Source: an uncultured Phascolarctobacterium sp.
GTDB lineage: Bacteria > Bacillota > Negativicutes > Acidaminococcales > Acidaminococcaceae
Assembly (NCBI GenBank): GCA_900551335.1
Contig: URVO01000090.1
Location: 1 to 5,987 of the forward strand
Length of the DNA stretch: 5,987 nt
Reading direction: 5' to 3'
Shown: positions 1-4,630 of the stretch, one piece after another
Numbering within the stretch: the first letter of the stretch is position 1
Layout of the letters: every line of letters starts with the position of its first letter
Program-made: the position numbers and the translations under genes
The notes under the pieces: generated by a model
The model's input: the letters and a program-made list of their open reading frames with translations, nothing else
The model's database searches: none
Told to the model about the DNA's origin: nothing

Positions 1-92
1 GCATCGAGCAGCTGAAAAAAATCTATACCTCTGCTGAAAACAAAAAATTCATCGAGGATCATTTTAAAGGCTCTATCACTCCGGCATTCTGA
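1..92 (+). CDS. C-terminal end of a MetQ/NlpA-like ABC transporter substrate-binding lipoprotein (partial)
   Basis: Only the last 29 codons are inside the window; the frame runs from base 3 to a TGA at 90-92. The visible tail contains KKIYTSAENKKFIEDHFKG and ends in TPAF. An amphipathic helix with a KKFIxxxFKG segment and a final PAF/PAW is typical of the C-terminus of MetQ-type methionine-binding lipoproteins, which deliver substrate to the MetN-MetI importer at the outer face of the membrane. The signal peptide, lipobox and ligand-binding core lie outside the window, so the family call rests on a short stretch and the substrate is not shown. There is no obvious terminator directly after the stop codon; the first clear hairpin plus T-tract is about 110 bases downstream, beyond the thi promoter. 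Confidence 0.6.
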   Translation, partial: IEQLKKIYTSAENKKFIEDHFKGSITPAF

Positions 93-127
93 TAGCAGCC
101 TAAGCTGAGGGAGAAGAAGCCAGCCAC

Positions 128-156
128 TTGACACTTCTTACCAAAACCCTTATACT
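128..156 (+). promoter_or_regulatory. Strong sigma-70/sigma-A promoter for the thi operon
   Basis: TTGACA at 128-133 is separated by exactly 17 bases from TATACT at 151-156. The -35 box is perfect and the -10 box has one mismatch to TATAAT. Transcription should begin near 163, giving a leader of about 110 bases before thiS. This promoter sits between the metQ-like stop and thiS, so the thi genes need not depend on readthrough from upstream. Confidence 0.75.
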
Positions 157-176
157 TATGCTAACAACTCCATAAG
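155..176 (+). repeat. Inverted repeat across the -10 box and start site of the thi promoter
   Basis: CTTATG at 155-160 and CATAAG at 171-176 are perfect inverted copies separated by 10 bases. The left half overlaps the end of the -10 box and the right half lies just after the predicted start near 163, so the element would be mostly DNA rather than a full RNA hairpin. The position would suit a repressor operator. A 6-bp palindrome in an A+T-rich stretch can also arise by chance, so the regulatory reading is tentative. Confidence 0.25.
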
Positions 177-181
177 AAAAC

Positions 182-208
182 TTAGAGTGAGTCTAAAAAT
201 TTAGCTCA
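182..208 (+). promoter_or_regulatory. Candidate antiterminator hairpin in the thiS leader
   Basis: TGAG (188-191) can pair with CTCA (205-208), and CTAA (193-196) with TTAG (201-204). Base 192 is a single-base bulge and bases 197-200 form the loop. This 8-bp stem uses bases 203-208, which also form the first half of the terminator stem, so the two hairpins exclude each other. A further small hairpin, TTAGA (182-186) with TCTAA (192-196), would tie up the left arm of the antiterminator. Alternating structures before a terminator suggest transcription attenuation. The ligand or protein that would choose between them is not visible, and no folding energies were computed. Confidence 0.4.
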
Positions 209-254
209 TGAAGGGGTACACCACCACGGGTGTAGCTTCTTCATGAGCTTTTTT
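203..254 (+). terminator. Intrinsic terminator (attenuator-like) between the thi promoter and thiS
   Basis: AGCTCATGAAG at 203-213 is perfectly complementary to CTTCATGAGCT at 239-249. A nested stem, TACACC (217-222) with GGTGTA (229-234), sits inside the loop. The right arm runs into six T residues (249-254). This is a convincing Rho-independent terminator, and it lies about 20 bases before the thiS start and downstream of the thi promoter. It therefore either attenuates the thi operon or collects readthrough from the metQ-like gene upstream, or both. Confidence 0.75.
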
Positions 255-275
255 ATTACTCGAAAGGAGAATTAC

Positions 276-470
276 ATGCTTATCAACGGAGAAGAAAAAG
301 CCTTAGCCGCCCCCACTACGCTCAGCGAGCTGCTCACGCAGCTCGGCTATCGCGTCGCGCTCGTCGCTGTCGAACGCAACGGCACAATCATCAAGCAGGC
401 AGACTTTGGCACCACCACGATTACCGACACTGATAAATTAGAAATCGTCAGCTTCGTAGGAGGTGGCTGA
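276..470 (+). CDS. thiS: ThiS sulfur-carrier protein of thiazole synthesis
   Basis: This is a 64-residue ubiquitin-like carrier that brings sulfur to thiazole synthase ThiG. It starts MLINGEEK and ends IVSFVGGG; the terminal Gly-Gly is the residue pair adenylated by ThiF and turned into a thiocarboxylate. Length and ending match the family. The ATG at 276 is chosen because AAAGGAG at 263-269 lies 6 bases before it. An in-frame ATG at 243 would add 11 residues, but it falls inside the right arm of the terminator hairpin and has no ribosome binding site. It is the first gene of a tightly packed thi operon, and its TGA directly abuts the thiF ATG. Regulation probably acts through the promoter and leader hairpins upstream. 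Confidence 0.93.
   Translation: MLINGEEKALAAPTTLSELLTQLGYRVALVAVERNGTIIKQADFGTTTITDTDKLEIVSFVGGG
458..463 (+). promoter_or_regulatory. Ribosome binding site of thiF embedded in the Gly-Gly codons of thiS
   Basis: AGGAGG at 458-463 is a perfect Shine-Dalgarno sequence 7 bases before the thiF ATG at 471. It is formed by the last base of a valine codon and the GGA and GGT glycine codons that encode the functional C-terminus of ThiS. Confidence 0.85.
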
Positions 471-1121
471 ATGACTGAGCAGCAAAACGTTACGCCCACG
501 CAGGCAGAAATCAACGCTGCGCTGCAAAAAAGCCTGACGCAGGCGCAGCAAGACGCACTGCGCAACGCACGCGTCGCTATCGTCGGCCTCGGCGGTCTCG
601 GCAGCAGTATTGCCGTCGCGCTGACGCGTCTTGGTATCAGCCAGCTTTATCTTTACGATTTCGACAGGGTGGAGCTGTCCAATCTCAATCGTCAATATTA
701 TTTTCTTGACGATATCGGCCAGTACAAGGCGAACGTGCTGGTCAAGCACCTGCGCCAGATTAATCCCTACGCTGACCTGCACGCGCAGGTGGTGAAGGTT
801 ACAGCAGAAAATATTCCCACGCTCCTAGGCTGCTGTGACATTATCTGCGAAGCGCTCGACGATGCCGCCGGCAAGGCTATGCTCGTGAGCACTGTCCTGA
901 GCACCTGGAGCAATAAAAAGCTTGTCGCCGCCAGCGGTATCGCCGGTTTTGGCAAGGCAGAGGAAATCATCAGTAAAAAAATCAATAAAAGCTTTTATCT
1001 TTGCGGCGACGGCAGCAGCGATTTTCATGACCTGCCGCTCTGCGGAGCACGCGTTGCTCTGTGCGCCAATCAGCAGGCGCTGCTCGTCGCACGCATTATT
1101 TTAGGTTTTGAGGAGAATTAA
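471..1121 (+). CDS. thiF: ThiF, ThiS adenylyltransferase (short, zinc-cysteine-free family-2 type)
   Basis: This is an E1-like enzyme that uses ATP to adenylate the C-terminal glycine of ThiS, releasing pyrophosphate. The 216 residues show a Rossmann nucleotide-binding motif GLGGLGS at 39-45, [13 protein letters not shown] at 63-75 (acidic pair plus the Arg-Gln pair that contacts ATP), Lys86, and Asp130 in CEALDD, at the place of the metal-binding aspartate of MoeB/ThiF proteins. The length is clearly below the roughly 250 residues of E. coli ThiF, and the two CxxC zinc pairs of that protein are missing. This fits the shorter ThiF subgroup (thiF family 2) common in anaerobic Bacillota. Candidate sulfur-relay cysteines near the C-terminus are C178, C191 and C198, but none can be assigned. 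The gene abuts thiS, and thiG starts 1 base after its stop. Confidence 0.9.
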   Translation: MTEQQNVTPTQAEINAALQKSLTQAQQDALRNARVAIVGLGGLGSSIAVALTRLGISQLYLYDFDRVELSNLNRQYYFLDDIGQYKANVLVKHLRQINPYADLHAQVVKVTAENIPTLLGCCDIICEALDDAAGKAMLVSTVLSTWSNKKLVAASGIAGFGKAEEIISKKINKSFYLCGDGSSDFHDLPLCGARVALCANQQALLVARIILGFEEN

Positions 1122-1122
1122 A

Positions 1123-1890
1123 ATGACAAACGACACATGGACTTTAGGCGGACATGAATTTCATTCCCGTTTTATTTTAGGCAGCGGCAAATATTCCCTT
1201 GCTTTAATCAAGGCCGCCGTAGAGCAGGCAGGCGCAGAAATCCTCACGCTCGCCCTGCGCCGCGCCAACAGCGGCGCTCTTGCCAACATTCTTGACTACG
1301 TACCGGAAAACGTCACCCTGCTGCCCAACACCAGCGGTGCACGCACTGCTGATGAGGCAGTACGCATCGCCCGCCTCGCACGCGAGCTTTGCCATACTGA
1401 TTTTGTCAAAATCGAGGTTATCAAGGACAGCAAATACCTGCTGCCTGACAATCACGAAACCATCAAGGCAACGGAAATTCTTGCCAAGGAGGGCTTCATC
1501 GTTATGCCCTACATGTACCCTGACCTGCAGAGCGCCCGCGATTTAGTCAGTGCAGGCGCAGCCTGCATCATGCCGCTCGGTGCGCCTATTGGCAGCAACA
1601 AGGGCTTATGCACGAAGGAATTTATCCAGATACTGATTAACGAAATCGACCTGCCTGTCATCGTCGACGCAGGCATTGGCAAGCCGTCTCAGGCCTGTGA
1701 GGCTATGGAGATGGGCGCAGCGGCTATCATGGCCAACACTGCTATCGCCAGCGCAGGCAACCTGCCCTTAATGGCCAGCGCCTTCCGTGACGCCATCAAC
1801 GCAGGCCGCAGTGCTTATCTTGCAGGCTGCGGCAGCGTGCGCAACACTGCCAGCGCCAGCTCTCCCTTAACAGGCTTTCTGCATGATTGA
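1123..1890 (+). CDS. thiG: ThiG, thiazole synthase
   Basis: ThiG is a TIM-barrel enzyme that condenses 1-deoxy-D-xylulose 5-phosphate, dehydroglycine and sulfur from ThiS thiocarboxylate into the thiazole phosphate of thiamine. The 255 residues match the family length. Visible marks are FILGSGKY (18-24), LTLALRR (41-47), and FVKIEVI, whose Lys96 corresponds to the lysine that forms the Schiff base with the sugar phosphate. [11 protein letters not shown] (151-161), VDAGIGKPS (181-189) and [13 protein letters not shown] (197-209) form the phosphate-binding end of the barrel. The ATG at 1123 follows GAGGAG at 1110-1115. An in-frame TTG at 1108 lies before that site and would add five residues, so it is rejected. 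The gene sits between its two partners, thiF and thiH. Confidence 0.96.
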   Translation: MTNDTWTLGGHEFHSRFILGSGKYSLALIKAAVEQAGAEILTLALRRANSGALANILDYVPENVTLLPNTSGARTADEAVRIARLARELCHTDFVKIEVIKDSKYLLPDNHETIKATEILAKEGFIVMPYMYPDLQSARDLVSAGAACIMPLGAPIGSNKGLCTKEFIQILINEIDLPVIVDAGIGKPSQACEAMEMGAAAIMANTAIASAGNLPLMASAFRDAINAGRSAYLAGCGSVRNTASASSPLTGFLHD

Positions 1891-1899
1891 GGTGACAAG

Positions 1900-3117
1900 A
1901 TGAACAACGAAGATAAATTTTTCAATAACAGCATTTATGACGAGCAGGCCGCTGCCTTCAGCGAGCAGCAGCTTACCGACCCGATGCAGTATCAGGAGGG
2001 CATGGAGGTCATTGACTCCGACATTTTCGACAGGGTGCAAGCCGCACGCGCTGCCTATGACTATGCCAAATATACGGAGGCAGATGTGCGTGCAGCGCTC
2101 GCACACAGCGACCGCACGCCGGAGGACTTTGCCGCCCTGCTTTCTCCTGCCGCTCTGCCGCTTTTAGAGGATATGGCACGCGCGGCGCAGGCAGAACGTC
2201 AGCGTTATTTTGGCAACAACGTCACCTTCTTTACGCCGCTCTACATCGCCAACTACTGCGAAAATTATTGCATCTACTGCGGCTTCAACAGCCATAATAA
2301 AATTCACCGTGCCTGCCTGAGCAGCGAGCAGATTGCTGCCGAAATGCAAGCCATCGCCGCTACCGGTCAGCAGGAAATCCTCATTCTGACAGGCGAAAGC
2401 CGCAAAATGAGCGACGTGCATTACATCGGCGAGGCCTGCAAGCAGGCACGCCAATACTTCAAGGTTGTCGGCGTCGAGATTTATCCGCTCAACAGTGATG
2501 AATACGCCTATCTGCATGCCTGCGGCGTAGATTATGTGACAGTTTTTCAGGAAACCTATAACAAGGACAAATATGCCCAGCTGCACCTCGCCGGTCACAA
2601 GCGCGTCTTCCCCTACCGCTTTTATGCACAGGAGCGTGCGCTGAAAGGCGGCATGCGCGGCGTCGGCTTCGCCGCCCTGCTCGGCCTCGACGACTTCCGT
2701 CGCGACGCCCTCGCCACCGGGCTGCATGCCTATCTGCTGCAAAAAAAATATCCGCACGCGGAAATCGCCTTCTCCTGCCCACGCCTGCGTCCCATCATCA
2801 ACAATGACAAAATCAAGCCGCTAGACGTACACGAACGCCAGCTGCTGCAGGTTGTCTGCGCCTACCGCCTGTTCATGCCCTTCGCCTCGATTACCGTTTC
2901 CAGCCGCGAATGTGCGCGTGTACGCGATAACCTGATGCTGATTGCCGCCAACAAAATCTCTGCCGGCGTCAACACCGGCATCGGTGCGCATAGCAAAAAG
3001 CAGGAGCTGGGCGACGAGCAGTTCGAGATTGACGACAGCAGAAGTCTGGCCGAAATCTATGACGCTCTGCTGAAAATTGGTCTGCAGCCTGTGATGTCGG
3101 AGTACGTTTATGTCTGA
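1900..3117 (+). CDS. thiH: ThiH, 2-iminoacetate synthase (radical SAM tyrosine lyase)
   Basis: ThiH cleaves L-tyrosine with S-adenosylmethionine to p-cresol and dehydroglycine (2-iminoacetate), which ThiG uses. It carries an oxygen-sensitive 4Fe-4S cluster. The 405 residues contain the cluster motif CxxxCxxC as C120, C124 and C127 (NYCENYCIYCGF), preceded by LYIANYC. After it come the barrel segments ILTGESRKMSD and VTVFQETYNKDKY, and a C-terminal part with FSCPRLRPI and GVNTGIGAHS that is typical of the ThiH/BATS region. It is somewhat longer than E. coli ThiH (about 377), mainly at the N-terminus. The ATG at 1900 is supported by GAGGTGA at 1889-1895, which overlaps the thiG stop; later in-frame ATGs at 1984 and 2002 have no such site. 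The stop overlaps the next gene by 8 bases. ThiH rather than glycine oxidase ThiO indicates an anaerobic route. Confidence 0.96.
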   Translation: MNNEDKFFNNSIYDEQAAAFSEQQLTDPMQYQEGMEVIDSDIFDRVQAARAAYDYAKYTEADVRAALAHSDRTPEDFAALLSPAALPLLEDMARAAQAERQRYFGNNVTFFTPLYIANYCENYCIYCGFNSHNKIHRACLSSEQIAAEMQAIAATGQQEILILTGESRKMSDVHYIGEACKQARQYFKVVGVEIYPLNSDEYAYLHACGVDYVTVFQETYNKDKYAQLHLAGHKRVFPYRFYAQERALKGGMRGVGFAALLGLDDFRRDALATGLHAYLLQKKYPHAEIAFSCPRLRPIINNDKIKPLDVHERQLLQVVCAYRLFMPFASITVSSRECARVRDNLMLIAANKISAGVNTGIGAHSKKQELGDEQFEIDDSRSLAEIYDALLKIGLQPVMSEYVYV

Positions 3118-3688
3118 GCTGCCGCTTATCGCCGTCACGGACAGCGCCAGCTGCCCTCGTCCGCTGCTAGAGCAAATTGAGCGACTGACAAGACTGACGC
3201 AGGAGCGTCCGCAGGCAATTATTTTACGCGCCAAGGATATAGACAGCGAAGCCTATCGCTCTCTTGCGCAAAGCGCTCAGCACAGCTGCACTGCTGCAAG
3301 GCTGCCGCTCATCCTGCACAGCGACTGGCAGCTGGCACGCAAGCTTGGTATAAACAGGCTGCACCTGCCGCTTGCGCTGCTGCGCCAAATGCCGGCGTGC
3401 GAGCGTGCGCATTTTGCTTGGCTCTCCACCTCCGTCCATAGCGTAGACGAAGCGCTGGAGGCGCAAAAGCTCGGTGCCAGCGTACTCATTGCCGGGCACA
3501 TCTACGCTACGCAGTGCAAGGCAGGTCTTGCTCCGCGCGGTCTACGCTTTCTGCAAGAGGTCTGCAAAGCAGTGCAGCTGCCGGTTTACGCTATCGGCGG
3601 CATCGGCTTCGACAAAGCGCAGCATGCGGAGCTGCTCGCGCAGGGAGCACGCGGAGCGTGCGTCATGAGTGCTTATATGAGGGTGTAA
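3110..3688 (+). CDS. tenI: ThiE/TenI-family protein, probably thiazole tautomerase TenI
   Basis: This is a 192-residue TIM-barrel protein of the ThiE/TenI family. It would usually be labelled thiamine phosphate synthase, but its details match TenI, which aromatises the thiazole tautomer released by ThiG. The segment AGHIYATQCKAGLAPRGL (128-145) closely resembles the GHVFETDCKKGLEGRG segment recalled from B. subtilis TenI, including the catalytic histidine (here H130). The magnesium-binding asparagine-aspartate motif of ThiE (NDR/NDD) is replaced by HSDW (70-73), and the ThiE HLGQxD motif by HLPLAL (85-90), as in TenI. LRAK (39-42) and AIGGI (161-165) are general barrel and phosphate-site features. 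The ATG at 3110 overlaps thiH by 8 bases and has GGAG at 3099-3102. True ThiE remains possible and is the main alternative. No terminator follows the TAA. Confidence 0.75.
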   Translation: MSELPLIAVTDSASCPRPLLEQIERLTRLTQERPQAIILRAKDIDSEAYRSLAQSAQHSCTAARLPLILHSDWQLARKLGINRLHLPLALLRQMPACERAHFAWLSTSVHSVDEALEAQKLGASVLIAGHIYATQCKAGLAPRGLRFLQEVCKAVQLPVYAIGGIGFDKAQHAELLAQGARGACVMSAYMRV

Positions 3689-3706
3689 GAATTTACCTTT
3701 TCTCGA

Positions 3707-3735
3707 TTGACAAGTACACGCTAAACCACTATGAT
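3707..3735 (+). promoter_or_regulatory. Strong sigma-70/sigma-A promoter for ppa
   Basis: TTGACA at 3707-3712, a 17-base spacer, and TATGAT at 3730-3735 make a near-consensus promoter starting 19 bases after the stop of the last thi gene. Transcription should begin near 3742, only a few bases before the ribosome binding site, so the ppa leader is about 20 bases and leaves no room for a regulatory structure. The promoter makes ppa independent of the thi operon, although readthrough from thi is also possible because no terminator separates them. Confidence 0.75.
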
Positions 3736-3745
3736 AAAAGTATAC

Positions 3746-3753
3746 AGAGGAGG
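3746..3753 (+). promoter_or_regulatory. Ribosome binding site deciding the ppa start
   Basis: AGAGGAGG at 3746-3753 ends 8 bases before the ATG at 3762. It leaves only 2 bases before an in-frame TTG at 3756, which rules that codon out as the start. A further ATG at 3768 would be 14 bases away and is less likely. Confidence 0.85.
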
Positions 3754-3761
3754 TTTTGCAT

Positions 3762-4295
3762 ATGACAATGAATATTTGGCATGATATCGACCCTAAACGT
3801 ATTTCCCCGGACGACTTTATGGCTGTTATTGAAATCCCCAAGGGCTGCAAGGTAAAGTACGAGCTGGACAAGGAAACCGGTCTTTTAAAAATGGACCGCA
3901 TCCTCTACACCGCGACGCACTACCCTGCAAACTATGGCTTCATTCCCCGCACCTACGCAGCAGATAACGATCCGCTGGACGTGCTCGTGCTCTGCTCCGA
4001 AAACGTAGTTCCCATGACGCTCATCCGCTGCTATCCGATTGGCGTTATCATCATGGAGGACAGCGGTGACATGGACGAAAAAATTATCGCTATTCCCTAT
4101 GGCGACCCGATGTACAACTCCTATAAATCCATCAGCGAGCTGCCGCAGCACATCAGCGACGAAATGATTCACTTCTTCAGCGTGTATAAATCTCTTGAAG
4201 GCAAGAGCACCGCGCTTGAGGAGGCTCACGATGTCGACAGAGCAAAGGAAATCATCAAGCAGTGTCAGCAGCGCTATAAAGACACCTTTTGCTGA
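3762..4295 (+). CDS. ppa: Inorganic pyrophosphatase, family I
   Basis: This soluble enzyme hydrolyses pyrophosphate to two phosphates, pulling forward biosynthetic reactions that release it. The 177 residues fit the bacterial family I length. Active-site residues in family order are E24, K32 and E34 (KYE), R46, Y58 (PANYGF), the signature DNDPLDV at 68-74 with metal-binding D68, D70 and D73, then D100, D105 and K107 with the same spacing as D97, D102 and K104 of the E. coli enzyme. The later NSYKSISELP segment holds the conserved Tyr-Lys pair. The start is set by the ribosome binding site at 3746-3753. The gene has its own promoter and its own terminator, so it is probably a single-gene unit. 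ThiF releases pyrophosphate, but a specific link to the thi operon is not shown. Confidence 0.96.
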   Translation: MTMNIWHDIDPKRISPDDFMAVIEIPKGCKVKYELDKETGLLKMDRILYTATHYPANYGFIPRTYAADNDPLDVLVLCSENVVPMTLIRCYPIGVIIMEDSGDMDEKIIAIPYGDPMYNSYKSISELPQHISDEMIHFFSVYKSLEGKSTALEEAHDVDRAKEIIKQCQQRYKDTFC

Positions 4296-4304
4296 ATAAA
4301 ATAT

Positions 4305-4350
4305 AAGCCTGCAACGCAAGAGTTCATCTCTTAGCCGCTGCAGGCTTTTT
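4305..4350 (+). terminator. Intrinsic terminator after ppa
   Basis: AAGCCTGCA at 4305-4313 pairs perfectly with TGCAGGCTT at 4339-4347, followed by a T-rich run from 4346. A smaller inner stem, AAGAG (4318-4322) with CTCTT (4328-4332), caps the structure. It begins 9 bases after the ppa stop. The A+T-rich left flank could allow weak termination from the other strand as well. Confidence 0.85.
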
Positions 4351-4381
4351 CTTTATATTATTCATGCCTTACGCTATAAAC

Positions 4382-4412
4382 AAAAAAACCGTTCCTCTTA
4401 CGAAGAACGGTT
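4382..4412 (-). terminator. Intrinsic terminator of the tRNA-Lys gene
   Basis: Read on the minus strand, AACCGTTC (4412-4405) pairs with GAACGGTT (4394-4387), and the stem runs into a tract of seven T residues (4388-4382). It starts 8 bases after the CCA end of the tRNA. It lies back to back with the ppa terminator on the other strand, so the two converging units are insulated from each other. Confidence 0.85.
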
Positions 4413-4419
4413 GATTTCG

Positions 4420-4495
4420 TGGTGATTCACCCGAGACTCGAACTCGGGACACCCTGATTAAAAGTCAGGTGCTCTACCAACTGAGCTAGTGAATC
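4420..4495 (-). tRNA. tRNA-Lys, anticodon UUU, with encoded CCA
   Basis: The minus strand folds into a complete 76-base cloverleaf. The acceptor arm is GATTCAC (4495-4489) with GTGAATC (4430-4424). The D arm is GCTC/GAGC around AGTTGGTA. The anticodon arm is CCTGA/TCAGG around the loop CTTTTAA, which gives anticodon TTT for lysine. A 5-base variable region GTGTC follows, then the T arm CCGAG/CTCGG with loop TTCGAGT. Discriminator A is followed by an encoded CCA (4422-4420). It is a solitary tRNA gene with its own promoter and terminator. I see no attachment-site duplication or integrase nearby. Confidence 0.98.
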
Positions 4496-4525
4496 ATTGT
4501 GTCGCCATTGATTAGCAACATTAAT

Positions 4526-4554
4526 ATTATACTCTGATTACAGAAGTATGTCAA
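4526..4554 (-). promoter_or_regulatory. Perfect-consensus promoter of tRNA-Lys
   Basis: On the minus strand, TTGACA (4554-4549) and TATAAT (4531-4526) are both exact consensus and are separated by exactly 17 bases. The predicted start near 4519 leaves about 24 bases of 5' leader to be removed before the mature tRNA end at 4495. A strength of this kind is usual for stable-RNA genes. Confidence 0.9.
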
Positions 4555-4564
4555 GAGCTTTTTG

Positions 4565-4600
4565 AAAAACTTTTTTAAGCTGCTAAACTTGCAGCTTAAA
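4565..4600 (-). terminator. Probable but atypical terminator after purA
   Basis: A 10-bp perfect stem, TTTAAGCTGC at 4574-4583 with GCAGCTTAAA at 4591-4600, and a 7-base loop, lies about 30 bases after the purA stop on the minus strand. The T run is not directly at the base of the stem. On the minus strand the stem is followed by three A, one G and then five T (4569-4565), so the terminator may be weak. I see no better candidate between purA and the tRNA promoter. Confidence 0.5.
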
Positions 4601-4630
4601 CCAGCTTTCTCATGCTCCCCCAACCTGCAA

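Noticed and set aside
97..165. Faint likeness to a TPP riboswitch (CTGAG near 105, ACCCTTAT near 147)
   Set aside because: The conserved GAACCTGATCTGG-type segment and the closing P1 stem are absent, and the predicted transcription start at 163 lies after this stretch.
211..234. Faint likeness to a T-box antiterminator (GGGGTACACCACCACGGG)
   Set aside because: The TGG-N-ACC bulge sequence needed to contact the tRNA end is missing, the leader is far too short for a specifier loop, and the genes are not amino-acid related.
208..246. A 12-codon reading frame (MKGYTTTGVASS) inside the terminator hairpin, as a possible leader peptide
   Set aside because: There is no ribosome binding site at a usable distance, and the codons show no link to thiamine control. 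Its start and stop come from the hairpin palindrome itself.
243..275. An upstream ATG that would extend ThiS by 11 residues
   Set aside because: It lies in the terminator stem without a ribosome binding site; the ATG at 276 has one and gives the usual ThiS length.
2164..2757. A 197-codon minus-strand open frame within thiH
   Set aside because: It is antisense to the conserved radical-SAM core of ThiH, has no convincing start site, and is similar to other shadow frames in this region.
4420..4495. tRNA-Lys as an integration site for a mobile element
   Set aside because: No direct repeat of the tRNA 3' end, integrase, or compositional break is visible on either side; the neighbours are housekeeping genes.
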